Shown: piece after piece, positions 15,670-25,300 of the stretch
Layout: every line of letters starts with the position of its first letter
Numbering within the stretch: position 1 is the stretch's first letter
Origin: Aureispira sp.
GTDB taxonomy: Bacteria; Bacteroidota; Bacteroidia; Chitinophagales; Saprospiraceae
DNA: 32,157 bases
NCBI GenBank assembly: GCA_024222455.1
Contig: JAAEPD010000506.1
Location: forward strand, 1 to 32,157
Reading direction: 5' to 3'
Made by a program: the position numbers and the translations under genes
Notes under the pieces: generated by a model
What the model saw: the letters and a program-made list of their open reading frames with translations, nothing else
Database searches by the model: none
What the model was told of the DNA's origin: nothing

Positions 15670-17178
15670 CTAAAACCCTTCTATTTCTGGTTGTCTATAC
15701 TTGAGCCAAAACCGCTGTAACACTTTCAGCTCATAAGGATATTTATACAAACCTGTTTTGTATCGAGCCGCCGAAACTGACCGCATCACCTTGCGTTGAA
15801 ACTTGCTCAATTTGGTGTCAGATACTGTTGGGTAATAAGCGTTCAAAACAGTTTCAAAATTTTTAATTTTATCGACCATAGCTGGAGTTAACCAAGGAGT
15901 TAATGGATTTTTGCGCAAATCAAAATTTTGCCATTGAGGAGTTATCCAATCCTCCAGTTTTTCGGGAAACTGAAAACCGGCTTCAGTTATCCGTTCAAAA
16001 AGCTCTGAACCTTCGGTTGGCACAGGACTGTACATATAGATAATAATCTCTGTATTAGGGTTAATCTTTTTTATTTCTTTGATAAACTGAATATCTGAAT
16101 CTATCTGAGCCATCACTTTTTGGGGGGTTTCGGCAGGTAAGCCCAAAACAAAGGAATATTCAGGAATAATATCCACTTTTTTCATACGAGCAGCAAAGGA
16201 TTTGATTTGTTCAGCCGTCTGCTTGCCACCTTTATCCATTTGCTTCAAAATATCGTCATTCCCACTCTCTGCACCATAAAAAATCATTTTGCAGCCAGCT
16301 TTGCGCATCAGATGCAAGGTTTCATCCGAATATTTGTCAATAGTATCGATACGCCCTTCACCCCACCAAATCATATTTTCGTTGAGCATCATTTTAGAAA
16401 ATGCTGCTACTCGTTTTTCAGAAACAAAGAAGTTATTGTCATGAAATTCAATAGCATCTGCGCCATATTCCTTCTTCATTTTCATGACATCCTTATAAAT
16501 ATTCTCTGCACTTTTGCCTCTCCATCTAGCATTATAAATAGGAACTACTGCACAAAAGGAGCACTTAAAAGGGCAACCTACACTAGAGTGATAAGCTAAT
16601 GTTTTTTGGCCTAAATAGGTCTTTCCTAAATACCCTTCTATAGGATAAAAGGTGTTGAGATAATCATAAGGCAATGGTGCTAATCTATCTTGATCAAGCA
16701 AGCTTTCTTTCTGTGTTTTTATAATATCTCCATCCTGATTCTGATAGATCAAATTTGGGATAAACTCATAAGGCAAATCATTCTCCAAAGCCATCAATAA
16801 GGCAGGAAAAGTATTATCGCCAGGTCCATTAATTGCAAAGTCGATATAAGGTGCACTTACTACTACCTTATATTGGTTAGCAGGAAAATAACCTCCCCAT
16901 ATATTGACAATATTGGGATATTCTTCTTTAGCTTTTTTTGCAAAGGGAATAGCTTGGCTCAGTTGAGGCCCAGGCATAACGGTCATACCTAGGTACTTAA
17001 ATTCACCTGTATCTAAGTAGGATTTTATCTTTTGGTATGGATCTTTTTCTAAGTTACCATCAACCAATACATACTCAAATTTACCCTGTATAGATGCTCC
17101 TACTTGTAGTATACTGTTAGGTATTCTATACTTAGAATTTGCACTACGAGGATTAAAAAGGATTACTTTGTTAGACAT
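15670..17178 (-). CDS. Cobalamin-binding radical SAM enzyme
   Basis: This 502-residue class B-type radical SAM protein has an N-terminal Rossmann domain for cobalamin (VGASIQGKFEYVLVDGNL ... NIWGGYFPAN ... GPGDNTFPALL). The radical SAM cluster motif CPFKCSFC follows (C202, C206, C209), then strands typical of the TIM barrel (FHDNNFFV, WGEGRIDTI, IFYGAESGNDDILKQMDKG). Such enzymes methylate unactivated carbons or make C-C bonds. It starts 58 bp from a divergently transcribed lipoprotein and is followed 2 nt later by a methyltransferase gene. Product unknown; the surrounding glycan/lipid genes suggest envelope or natural-product chemistry. Confidence 0.9.
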   Translation of the reverse strand: MSNKVILFNPRSANSKYRIPNSILQVGASIQGKFEYVLVDGNLEKDPYQKIKSYLDTGEFKYLGMTVMPGPQLSQAIPFAKKAKEEYPNIVNIWGGYFPANQYKVVVSAPYIDFAINGPGDNTFPALLMALENDLPYEFIPNLIYQNQDGDIIKTQKESLLDQDRLAPLPYDYLNTFYPIEGYLGKTYLGQKTLAYHSSVGCPFKCSFCAVVPIYNARWRGKSAENIYKDVMKMKKEYGADAIEFHDNNFFVSEKRVAAFSKMMLNENMIWWGEGRIDTIDKYSDETLHLMRKAGCKMIFYGAESGNDDILKQMDKGGKQTAEQIKSFAARMKKVDIIPEYSFVLGLPAETPQKVMAQIDSDIQFIKEIKKINPNTEIIIYMYSPVPTEGSELFERITEAGFQFPEKLEDWITPQWQNFDLRKNPLTPWLTPAMVDKIKNFETVLNAYYPTVSDTKLSKFQRKVMRSVSAARYKTGLYKYPYELKVLQRFWLKYRQPEIEGF

Positions 17179-17236
17179 TTTTGATATTTTTAAGAGTATG
17201 AATTTATAACTTATTTCATTTACTATTCAATTTTTC

Positions 17237-18394
17237 ATGTTACAACTATCAATATTGTCTAAAAGATTTAGATGGATTCTTTATATCCTTGTCCCTTTTT
17301 GTGTTTGGAGTTGTACAAAAGATAAACTTCCTTATGACCTAAATATTCGATTAAAGTACTATTATCAAGCTACTATTAAAGACAAAACTAGCCTTAAAAC
17401 AGCTCTAAAATGGTATCTATCACATTTAGGCGCTCAATTAGCCCCCAATCAACTAGACAATGCTATTACATGGGTGAATAGTGATGATCTTTTAGATTTA
17501 GATTTTGGAGAAATTGGATTTCCAGAATATGCAACTCCTGTTTTAGCACATATTATTAAAACAATCAAAAATAGTGATGCCTACAAACAGTTAAACAGTA
17601 TAGATCTTGGTCGTTTTGTTATGCTCACGCTCAACAGCAGTCACCATTACTATGCAATTACAGGGGTATACAACTCTTTAGATGATTTTCGAGCTGCGTA
17701 TAACTTTGAGGATACGGCTATTATCACCTTTTATCCAGGAGAATCCTCCATAGCCGTAGCCGATCGGATTGTTTATCAAACTCACAATGGCGAAAACCAT
17801 TTTTTAGATATGGCTTTTATAGCAACAGAGGGTAAAGGCAGCGTTCAGCAAGGTAATTTTGAAGCAACAGAATTTGAAGTATTTGATTTCATGCCCAATG
17901 GACAGCCCCGATTTGCTATTTACAATAAGCAAGGGCAGTTAAAAACAGCTGTTCCTGCTCTGTTAGGAACAGCAGGAAAACCTAGTAAATGTATGTGGTG
18001 CCATGAATCTAATATTCAACCTAACTTTACAGGAATAAGTCCTCATACTAACTACTTTAATAACAATATCTATCAGAAAAAAAACTTGCTGGATTCTATT
18101 CGCAGCCAGATTATATCTGAATTAGACTATCAGCAGCTACAGGAACATAGTTTAATGGAATTGCTTTACATCTCGTTTATGGAGCCTAATGTAGAGCGGT
18201 TGGCGGAAGAATGGGATTATTCCATGACCGAGACTCAAACACTATTACAACCATATACCACACATACACATCATGAATACCCTCAGTTGGGGCCATTGTA
18301 CAATAGAGCAGAAATTGACCATTTGGGCCCACACCCTATATTGCAAGTCCCAGAATCAGCAAGAGAGGAATCTAGTTTTGAACCCAATTACTAA
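17237..18394 (+). CDS. Lipoprotein with a single CXXCH motif
   Basis: This 385-residue lipoprotein has a hydrophobic leader and lipobox FCVWSC with the acylated Cys at 26. I do not recognise the main domain. It contains one CMWCH motif (252-256), the sequence signature of covalent haem c attachment, inside GKPSKCMWCHESN. Met or His further on could be the second axial ligand, but I cannot tell which. The protein has many His and Tyr residues and ends in an acidic tail. It is the only plus-strand gene within the minus-strand radical SAM region, divergent from one radical SAM gene and tail-to-tail with another, where the two stop codons share bases. A periplasmic electron-transfer or sensing role is possible. 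A structural or zinc CXXCH is the alternative. Confidence 0.83.
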   Translation: MLQLSILSKRFRWILYILVPFCVWSCTKDKLPYDLNIRLKYYYQATIKDKTSLKTALKWYLSHLGAQLAPNQLDNAITWVNSDDLLDLDFGEIGFPEYATPVLAHIIKTIKNSDAYKQLNSIDLGRFVMLTLNSSHHYYAITGVYNSLDDFRAAYNFEDTAIITFYPGESSIAVADRIVYQTHNGENHFLDMAFIATEGKGSVQQGNFEATEFEVFDFMPNGQPRFAIYNKQGQLKTAVPALLGTAGKPSKCMWCHESNIQPNFTGISPHTNYFNNNIYQKKNLLDSIRSQIISELDYQQLQEHSLMELLYISFMEPNVERLAEEWDYSMTETQTLLQPYTTHTHHEYPQLGPLYNRAEIDHLGPHPILQVPESAREESSFEPNY

Positions 18395-19479
18395 CCCCCC
18401 ATAGCACTACAACATCTAGTACAAGCTGGTAATAATCCACCAGCTTTATTCAATTCCTTTCTAAATTTCGCTATAATTTCACTATTCCAAATTTCCTTAA
18501 GCGATTGTTCATGAATATTTCCTATAGTCAGATTGTAACAACGACCATGCGCAGGAATAACATTCCCATCTGATTTAACCATTATATTAGAAAATGCATC
18601 ATTGCAACGTTTCCCAAATAATTTATCTGGTTGATGGTAAAATGCCTCTAAATTCGCTCTACTGTCCACATTAGGAGAAAACCCTATATCAAATGGGACA
18701 TCCAAGCTTTTAAGGGTCTGTATCTCTTCCCAAAGTACATCTAAATCCATTTTAGACACATCTATTTCATCAATATTAGAATCTGTGGCAGGATAAGAAT
18801 TGCCATAAATCAAATTGTGCTGAGCAGCCATATCCTCAGTAGTAAAATTGGTGTGCATGAATCCCATATATGCAATTGGCAGCTCTCTAAAATAATTGGC
18901 AAACTCTAATAAATGTCCAATATTCCACTCTGTAATCACACAGAATATAGAAATTTTGGGTGCATCAGGATACAAGTACAATGCACCAATTCCATCTATT
19001 GCTTTCTGAAAAGATTTAGCATGTCCTCTTATTTCGTTATGTATAGCTTGAGGGCCATCTAGAGATATAAAAATTTCGTTCAACCCCGATTTCACTAAAT
19101 CTTCTGCCTTTTGACGTAGTGTTAATGCGTTGGTTGTAATAGTTGTATAGATTCCTTTTTTGTTGGCATAATCCAAAGACTCTATAAGATGAGGGTAAAC
19201 TAAAGGTTCTGTAAATCCATACCCTAATTTAGTGCTTGGAAAATACTCTTTAGTTTGGTCTATTATCTTATGAATAAGTTCTAGGGGCATATTTAGCGGT
19301 CTAGTCCCTACTAGGTTTTGAGCAAAGTTACTGTCTAAGTTTTTAGTTCCTACATCACACATTTTGCAATGCAAATTACACACATTATTAACCCCCAACA
19401 CCAACCAACTAGGGTCATACCACAAGTGTTTTGGCCAATAACTAACATTCAGTTTTTTTAAGCGATTATGTAACTTCAT
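18391..19479 (-). CDS. Radical SAM/SPASM domain protein
   Basis: This 362-residue radical SAM enzyme has cluster motif CNLHCKMC (C34, C38, C41) close to the N-terminus. A partial TIM barrel follows (GYGFTEPLVYPHLIESL, TTITTNALTLRQKAEDLV, EIFISLDGP). A SPASM/twitch C-terminal domain carries further cysteines (CNDAFSNIMVKSDGNVIP, GRCYN, and C353, C356, C357 in ACTRCC). SPASM enzymes use auxiliary Fe-S clusters to modify peptides, sugars or lipids. Its start overlaps the flippase gene by 14 nt, so it is the last cistron of a coupled operon with sugar and lipid genes. No RiPP precursor peptide is visible beside it, which favours a sugar or lipid substrate. Confidence 0.9.
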   Translation of the reverse strand: MKLHNRLKKLNVSYWPKHLWYDPSWLVLGVNNVCNLHCKMCDVGTKNLDSNFAQNLVGTRPLNMPLELIHKIIDQTKEYFPSTKLGYGFTEPLVYPHLIESLDYANKKGIYTTITTNALTLRQKAEDLVKSGLNEIFISLDGPQAIHNEIRGHAKSFQKAIDGIGALYLYPDAPKISIFCVITEWNIGHLLEFANYFRELPIAYMGFMHTNFTTEDMAAQHNLIYGNSYPATDSNIDEIDVSKMDLDVLWEEIQTLKSLDVPFDIGFSPNVDSRANLEAFYHQPDKLFGKRCNDAFSNIMVKSDGNVIPAHGRCYNLTIGNIHEQSLKEIWNSEIIAKFRKELNKAGGLLPACTRCCSAMGG

Positions 19480-20665
19480 TGTTTATTCTTATTGTTTTCA
19501 CTAAATAACTAAACCCAATCAATAACAACCACTGAACAATCGCTGTAGAAATTATTGCCCCCAATGCCCCATAAGTAGGAATCAAGAGGTAATTGCAGAT
19601 CAAATTGCAACAAGCCCCCCAAAAAAAGCCCCAAGCCATCTTAGTTTCTAAATGGTGCTTAATCAATAGGTGTGTTTGCAGAGCATATCCAAAAAAAGGA
19701 ACTAGCATTAAATAACCTGCAATATAAAGATATACAGAAAAACGAATTCCATACACCCAAGGTAATATAAAATATAAGGCGATAATTATAGGTCCTGTCA
19801 AAAAGATTCCAGCTAAAAACGCTTGTTTACTTAAACGAGTTAAAGATTTGAAAGGCAATCGATATATCGTTTTTAAGAATGGACTTATTACGATCCGAAG
19901 CCCTACAATAAAAAGCATTAAATACTTAAAAAAAATTTGATACTCCCCCAAGGTTTTTTTAGGCAGATAATAGGCTACTCCATAGAGATCAATTCGACTT
20001 TGTACAAATCCTACCATAGCTGGAATAAAAAAAGGAAAGGCTCCTTTCAAAAACATTAGGCTAAACCTCCATTTTAGAACACTAAATATAGTTTTCTTGT
20101 AAAACACTAGATAGCCCAAAGCTCGAAACCAAGACCATATTACATAGAGCTTGACTAACAATAAAGGACTAATATTATCTATACTCCAATAAAACAAGAC
20201 CCCAAAAATAGCTAAACTGATACATTCTAGAAAAATTAGCCATTTAAATGCCCTAAAGTAAAGATTGAGTGGTTCAACGGAACGAATAATAAAAATTGCA
20301 AACAACCATAAACACAAATAGATATATAGTTCAAAATCATCCTTATAGAGGAATAAAAAGATTAGTCCTGTAGCTACAAAAAACACTAATCTTGTTGTAA
20401 ATGATTCTTGCCACAATTGGGCAATGTTCATTGGTGTTTTACTGAATTCTCGAAGTAAATAAGTATTCTGTCCCCAATTGCAAAGCATAGCTGCCAAATT
20501 CAACACAATGAGGCAGCTAACTACTTCACCCCATATATATTGTGAACTATAAACAATCACAAAATAAGAGATCAAAAACTGCCCCACCAGGCTAACTAGT
20601 TGGAGCCCTCCATAACCACTAACCCATCCTAAACGGCTTCTTATTTTTGCTAGTTTTGCTCCCAT
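19466..20665 (-). CDS. Polysaccharide flippase (Wzx/MOP-like membrane protein)
   Basis: This 399-residue polytopic membrane protein has about 10-12 hydrophobic helices, the first at GLQLVSLVGQFLISYFVIVY. The pattern fits the Wzx/polysaccharide-export branch of the MOP superfamily, with an internal AFPFFIPAMVGFVQSRIDLYG and a C-terminal LLIPTYGALGAIISTAIVQW segment. These move undecaprenyl-linked sugars from the cytoplasmic to the periplasmic leaflet. It overlaps the sulfotransferase-like gene upstream by 16 nt and the SPASM gene downstream by 14 nt. It is the strongest sign that the operon makes a lipid-linked surface glycan, though MOP transporters can also carry other lipid-linked substrates. 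Confidence 0.85.
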   Translation of the reverse strand: MGAKLAKIRSRLGWVSGYGGLQLVSLVGQFLISYFVIVYSSQYIWGEVVSCLIVLNLAAMLCNWGQNTYLLREFSKTPMNIAQLWQESFTTRLVFFVATGLIFLFLYKDDFELYIYLCLWLFAIFIIRSVEPLNLYFRAFKWLIFLECISLAIFGVLFYWSIDNISPLLLVKLYVIWSWFRALGYLVFYKKTIFSVLKWRFSLMFLKGAFPFFIPAMVGFVQSRIDLYGVAYYLPKKTLGEYQIFFKYLMLFIVGLRIVISPFLKTIYRLPFKSLTRLSKQAFLAGIFLTGPIIIALYFILPWVYGIRFSVYLYIAGYLMLVPFFGYALQTHLLIKHHLETKMAWGFFWGACCNLICNYLLIPTYGALGAIISTAIVQWLLLIGFSYLVKTIRINNEVT

Positions 20666-21480
20666 TGCTCTAATAAGCTTTTACGCTCCTCATTAGTATA
20701 AAAATGTTTAGCATATTTAGACCCCAACATCTTTTGAAGGTAATCTTTAGGCAGTTTTATATTTTTTTTAAACTCTTGATATAGTGCTGCATAATCTTTT
20801 TGGCTGCCTATGTTTTGATTAACTAATTGAAAAGAAGGAATATCTAAAAATCTTCTGATACAATCCTCTTTTTCGGAGTCTGGTAAATCTACTCGAAATA
20901 AGAGCATTTCTATATTCTCATTCTGATACAGTTGGTATTTTTTAGTAGTATCAAAACTGTGTTGATAAACATCAATCCCTATACAAGAAGCCAGTTCTTC
21001 CTCAAGCCAAACTAAAGGATAATCATGTGGTAATTCTTTCAAAAATGTTTGTTTTAATTCTTCTTGGTTTCCATGGTATTGTGTAGGACTCACCCCATTA
21101 TAATATCGAAAAACTTCAAAAAAAGCAGACAAATTTCGGCCAATAGGCTCTCTGACTGCTGTAATTATTTTTAATGGCTTTTTAGGCAACACTTTTTTAG
21201 TATAAATGAGGCCTCCTGTATTCTTAGAGTCTGGCCACCACCCTTTTGCCCTACAAATTTCATACTCTAACTGAATTTTTTCTTTTTTTAAAGTATGCAC
21301 ATGAAAGGTAGGAAAGGATGTCTGTTTTTGGATAGAAGAATATACAGATAGTGAACCTACTTTTGCCATAGTATAAACAACTACAGGTGTTGCATCGCTG
21401 CTCAAGGCTTTTAATGCTTTTTGGTATTGCCTCTGTCCTTTTATATGATAATTATAGAATGATTTTAGTTTATAAATCAT
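20650..21480 (-). CDS. Sulfotransferase-like capsular polysaccharide synthesis protein
   Basis: This 276-residue cytosolic protein begins with a P-loop-like phosphate-binding turn, VVVYTMAKVGSLSVYSSI. It has a second nucleotide motif, ITAVREPIGRNLSAFFEVF, matching the 5' and 3' phosphosulfate-binding motifs of PAPS-dependent sulfotransferases. It resembles proteins annotated as putative capsular polysaccharide synthesis (PF10364-like). The likely reaction is sulfation of a sugar or lipid. Its ATG overlaps the stop of the upstream glycosyltransferase gene (ATGA), and it overlaps the flippase gene downstream by 16 nt. Substrate unknown. Confidence 0.75.
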   Translation of the reverse strand: MIYKLKSFYNYHIKGQRQYQKALKALSSDATPVVVYTMAKVGSLSVYSSIQKQTSFPTFHVHTLKKEKIQLEYEICRAKGWWPDSKNTGGLIYTKKVLPKKPLKIITAVREPIGRNLSAFFEVFRYYNGVSPTQYHGNQEELKQTFLKELPHDYPLVWLEEELASCIGIDVYQHSFDTTKKYQLYQNENIEMLLFRVDLPDSEKEDCIRRFLDIPSFQLVNQNIGSQKDYAALYQEFKKNIKLPKDYLQKMLGSKYAKHFYTNEERKSLLEQWEQN

Positions 21481-23069
21481 GGGAGTTTTATTTTTAGTAA
21501 GGTATAAAACCCTAATCCTCTATTCTGATCAGACAAATAATATACTTCTTTTTTATTGACTAACACAGGTTTGAGCTTATTGCTTTTGGTCTTGGTCAGC
21601 TGTTGATTTTTATAATAAACCTGATTATTCTGAATATTTACATGAATAGTATCATAAGTTGCTATAGCTATTGTTGTTTGCTTATGTAATGGAGCAGGAG
21701 CCATCCAATATTTATACACCAAATAACCATCTTGAACATTATAATCTGCTATTAAAACATCCTTGATCTCATTAGAAACATAATTGTTTTGAGGTGGTTT
21801 AGGACTAATCAGTCCAAGTAATATAAATCCTGCAAAAACAGGAGTTATAAGCAACATTTTAGGCTCTTTCCTATTAGCTATACTTGGGGATAAGTATCTA
21901 TAATAAAAGAATATAGTTAGTAATACATAAACCTTAGGAAATTTTAGAAATAATGGGAGTTTTAGAAAAAAAGCTAAAGGGATATTAGAATACAAAAATA
22001 TCAACCCCAAAAAAGCAATCCTATGTCCTAATTTCAGTGTAGACGTCTCTCGCCAAAGCACCACCAAAGGAAAAAGTAGTAAAACACTAGCATAACTACT
22101 CCAACCTGGAGATAATAACATACAAGCAATCAGCCAAAGTCCTAATTGTTCAAATATATCCTTTTTGCTTTTCCATGAAAAAAGAACTGCTGTGCCTACT
22201 ACTACTGTTTTATAAGTAGCCTGCATTAATACATACCCTATATAAGAAGGTATCAATGGCGATGGATTGAGCATCGCATCGTAGACAAAAATATTTTTAA
22301 ATAGCATCGTAGCTGACTTAGCTGCAGGTGTAAACCCATCGTAAAAGTCCCCATTATTAGATTTTGGAAAAACTTCTAATAAGTAATAAATCCAATCTAT
22401 TATATCTACACTCACTAAAGAAAATAAGACTAAGGCCAAACAGATACTTCCTAATATTACTAGGGTTCTCAATTGTATTTTCAGTAACAACAACAAGCCC
22501 AATAAAACAGGAAATACTTTTAGTAAAATAGCTAAACCCCAATAAATTCCACCAGCTAGTTCCTTCTTTTTAGAATAAGCTATCAATCCTTCTGTCAGCA
22601 GAAAAAAGATCAGAAAATAGGCCTGTCCAAAATATAGACTATTGCGTAAAACAGTATAAAAAGTAATAGGCAACACTAGCAATAACCATCTTGGAAACTT
22701 GAGTTGTTTTTGTAGGTGCATCAATGCCCAAAGAAATAAGCCTACACTAAGTATATTAAATACTAGTTTAGCCATTTCGGGCTGCTCCAAAAGGGTAAAG
22801 GGAATAAAAAAGAAGGCAAAAAATGGTGTATTGGGATAAAATGCTACAAACTTCTCTTCGAAGCCTGCTTCTAGTACCTTTACATTAAAACTTAGTGCAT
22901 CATATATAGAACTATCAAAAAATCCCTGCCTCAAAAAATCAGCAGCAAAATAGGCATTCGAAAAATCATGTAAGGGATAAAAATAAGCCTTCCAAACCCA
23001 AAAAACTAGGCAAAGTCCTAAAGGAGCCCAAAACAAGATGGGTGATATTTTAGAAGTCTCTAGTTTCAT
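21477..23069 (-). CDS. GT87-type polyprenyl-phosphate glycosyltransferase (DUF2029-like)
   Basis: This 530-residue integral membrane protein has a long multi-helix N-terminal part (about 400 residues, roughly 10 helices). A soluble beta-rich tail of about 100 residues follows. The first periplasmic loop holds HDFSNAYFAADFLRQGFFDSSIYDAL, where the Asp/Phe-Tyr pattern fits the catalytic loop of GT87/PIG-M-like glycosyltransferases that use polyprenyl-phosphate sugars. The tail (KYWMAPAPLHKQ ... YYKNQQLTK) is unfamiliar. The start codon shares a base with the upstream radical SAM stop (TAATG), and the stop overlaps the next gene (ATGA). The enzyme is predicted to add a sugar outside the cytoplasmic membrane; the donor is not deducible. 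Confidence 0.78.
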   Translation of the reverse strand: MKLETSKISPILFWAPLGLCLVFWVWKAYFYPLHDFSNAYFAADFLRQGFFDSSIYDALSFNVKVLEAGFEEKFVAFYPNTPFFAFFFIPFTLLEQPEMAKLVFNILSVGLFLWALMHLQKQLKFPRWLLLVLPITFYTVLRNSLYFGQAYFLIFFLLTEGLIAYSKKKELAGGIYWGLAILLKVFPVLLGLLLLLKIQLRTLVILGSICLALVLFSLVSVDIIDWIYYLLEVFPKSNNGDFYDGFTPAAKSATMLFKNIFVYDAMLNPSPLIPSYIGYVLMQATYKTVVVGTAVLFSWKSKKDIFEQLGLWLIACMLLSPGWSSYASVLLLFPLVVLWRETSTLKLGHRIAFLGLIFLYSNIPLAFFLKLPLFLKFPKVYVLLTIFFYYRYLSPSIANRKEPKMLLITPVFAGFILLGLISPKPPQNNYVSNEIKDVLIADYNVQDGYLVYKYWMAPAPLHKQTTIAIATYDTIHVNIQNNQVYYKNQQLTKTKSNKLKPVLVNKKEVYYLSDQNRGLGFYTLLKIKLP

Positions 23070-24469
23070 TAGAAACGCTTTGTGTATTGCATTCCTAAAG
23101 CTGCCTTGAGCGCCTTGAGTTTAAACTTGATGGCAGATTTGCTAAAACGCCCTTTTTCTAAAGTTTGTTTATGATAATGTACTTCATTCACCACCTTTTG
23201 CACTGCAAAATCATAAAACCGTCTAGGATAAGTTCGTTTGAAATCTCGATCTCGATCAGTGCTTGTATTCCAGACCAACTCCTTAGTCTGTAAGGCTTCT
23301 ACTCGATCATACAAACCTGTTCCTTTTATCGGATAGGCTACTGTAATAGTAAAATAATCCGGATTTGATACTTTTAGGTGGTGAATTGTTTCTGCTATAT
23401 CCTCTTCTGTTTCGCCTGGATAGCCTAGCATAATAAACGTACCTGCTTCTATCCCATTTTTCCGAGTCAACTGTATCATATCTCGCACTTGGTTTACATC
23501 TACTCTGCGATCCATTGCATCAATGATCTTTTGAGAGCCACTTTCTGCACCAATCCACACTCGAAAAGCACCTGCTGCTTTTAGCAACTGAATCACCTCC
23601 CCATTCATTCTATCTGCACGAGTTATACACTCAAAAGGGATAACGGCATTGCGACGAATCACCTCTTCCTTAAATGCTTTTAGCCACTTATGGCTTACCG
23701 TAAACACATCGTCTACAAACCATACTGTATCTGGATTGTAATGTTCTTTGATATACAACAATTCATCAACTACCTTATCTGGAGAACGTCTTCTATAACT
23801 CTGCCCATAAACTGCTGTGCTACACCATTTGCAAGTATAAGGACAGCCCCGCTGAGTGCTAATAGAAACAGCATTGAGCCCATGACGTTTTTTCCACGCA
23901 TCTAAATATTGGTGTAAATCTATCTTTTTCCGATTAGGGAAAGGTAAAGCATCTACAGGGCGAATTCGTTGCCGTTGTGCAGTTTTGATGATATCCCCTT
24001 CTCCATTACGATAAGCCAAACCAGTAATATGTCCAAACTCTAGGCGATTGCCCTGTGTTATGGTCTGAGCAATTTCGAGCATAGTTTGTTCGCCCTCTCC
24101 TATCACTATTATATTTGCTCCAGTATTGAGATAATCTTCTATATTATAAGTTACATCAGGCCCACCCAAAACCACTATACTCTCCTTTAGTTTAGGGTTA
24201 GAACGGATATATTGAACCATCTTAATGACATTAACTTTAGTCATCAGATTGGTGTAAATAGGTATAATATCAGGTTGTTGCTCTTCTAGATATTGATAGA
24301 GTTTCTCTTTGGATGAAAAAGTGGTATCAAAAACCTCATTAGGGAAATTGTGTTGCTCTAACCATGCTGACAGGTATAGTATCCCCAAAGGTGGATAAGG
24401 GCGCATTATTTCTTGCTCCTTCTCATCTTCATGTATGAAATATCCATGTGTGAATACTATTTTTGTCAT
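23069..24469 (-). CDS. Cobalamin-binding radical SAM enzyme
   Basis: This 466-residue protein has an N-terminal cobalamin-type Rossmann domain (MTKIVFTHGYF, RPYPPLGILYLSAWL, IVVLGGPDVTYN, IIVIGEGEQTMLEI). The radical SAM motif is CPYTCKWC (C209, C213, C216), followed by WFVDDVFTVS, GAFRVWIGAESGSQ and MLGYPGETEEDIAETI. It is closely related in layout to the enzyme encoded at 25509-26975, so the two are probably paralogues acting on related substrates. In this family the usual chemistry is methylation or ring formation at unreactive carbons (hopanoid, P-methyl, pyrrole pathways are known examples). Its start is 24 nt after the end of the methyltransferase gene, and its end is coupled to the glycosyltransferase gene by TAATG. 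Confidence 0.9.
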   Translation of the reverse strand: MTKIVFTHGYFIHEDEKEQEIMRPYPPLGILYLSAWLEQHNFPNEVFDTTFSSKEKLYQYLEEQQPDIIPIYTNLMTKVNVIKMVQYIRSNPKLKESIVVLGGPDVTYNIEDYLNTGANIIVIGEGEQTMLEIAQTITQGNRLEFGHITGLAYRNGEGDIIKTAQRQRIRPVDALPFPNRKKIDLHQYLDAWKKRHGLNAVSISTQRGCPYTCKWCSTAVYGQSYRRRSPDKVVDELLYIKEHYNPDTVWFVDDVFTVSHKWLKAFKEEVIRRNAVIPFECITRADRMNGEVIQLLKAAGAFRVWIGAESGSQKIIDAMDRRVDVNQVRDMIQLTRKNGIEAGTFIMLGYPGETEEDIAETIHHLKVSNPDYFTITVAYPIKGTGLYDRVEALQTKELVWNTSTDRDRDFKRTYPRRFYDFAVQKVVNEVHYHKQTLEKGRFSKSAIKFKLKALKAALGMQYTKRF

Positions 24470-24493
24470 AGTCTCTGCTTCTACTTCAAACGT

Positions 24494-25300
24494 TTACTTA
24501 TCTGATTGTTGCATTTGTATCATAAAATGATCTGCAGCATTCGCAAAAAAAGTGCCTCTAGGCACCCATTTTTCTATTCTATTTAGATTATTAATCAAAA
24601 AAGGCTTATTCTCAAACCATTTATCTAGATACGATGGAGGCAAGAATAGCCCTATCGCATTGACTTGTTTATATCTAAAATCTGCTTGAAAATAACGATA
24701 AAATTCTTTGGTAGCATAGTACCAAGTATCAATGGATGCCGTATCGCTCAATCTAGCCGAAATAGGTTCTTTGCTTCTGCGTCTCCATGCTTTTTTGAAC
24801 TCCCTCTTTAAAGTAAAAAACAGGGTTTCCCACCAACAAAATCGAGGCATCACTACTGCTACAAAAAAACCTTTGGGCTTTAATAGTTTGGCAGCAGATT
24901 TAGCTAATTTTTCTAATTGCTGAGGAGATAAACAGTTCAATCCACCAAAGTTAGAAAATATTAAATCATACTTTTTATCAACACCAAGTTCTCCAATAGT
25001 TCCTGCGTCTAGTGTCTGACAACTAATGCTGTTTTCTAATTTAAAATGTGTTGCTTTCTGCTGAGCAACAGACACCATTTCACTAGAAATATCTGTGGCC
25101 AATACTTGACAACCTTGCCGAGCCAACCAAACTGCATCTTCGCCTGTACCACAGTTCAATTCTAAAACATCCTTTATGGTATTTTGTTGGAATAGTTTAC
25201 TTAAATGCCAATGCACTCGTTCTCGCTGCATTCGACCAGTAGTCGTATTCGTAAACTCACTATCATAATAGGAGGCTGTGTTATCAAATGGCTGAATCAT
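24494..25300 (-). CDS. Class I SAM-dependent methyltransferase (methyltransferase-11/25 type)
   Basis: This 268-residue enzyme has motif I VLELNCGTGEDAVWLA, acidic motif II VLATDISSEMV, and YDLIFSNFGGLNCLSPQQLE in the motif IV region, where small-molecule O-, N- or C-methyltransferases position substrate. There is no NPPY motif, so it is not a nucleic-acid or protein amide methyltransferase. The region around 150-200 is basic (TLKREFKKAWRRR). It lies between the two cobalamin radical SAM genes: 208 nt after one and 24 nt before the other, so it probably heads the coupled operon. The substrate may be a sugar, lipid or quinone-like molecule. Confidence 0.85.
   Translation of the reverse strand: MIQPFDNTASYYDSEFTNTTTGRMQRERVHWHLSKLFQQNTIKDVLELNCGTGEDAVWLARQGCQVLATDISSEMVSVAQQKATHFKLENSISCQTLDAGTIGELGVDKKYDLIFSNFGGLNCLSPQQLEKLAKSAAKLLKPKGFFVAVVMPRFCWWETLFFTLKREFKKAWRRRSKEPISARLSDTASIDTWYYATKEFYRYFQADFRYKQVNAIGLFLPPSYLDKWFENKPFLINNLNRIEKWVPRGTFFANAADHFMIQMQQSDK

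Noticed and set aside
23690-23905. Plus-strand frame opposite the radical SAM gene
   Set aside because: It is the antisense of a well-conserved gene, with no start context or homology; similar antisense frames elsewhere were also dropped.
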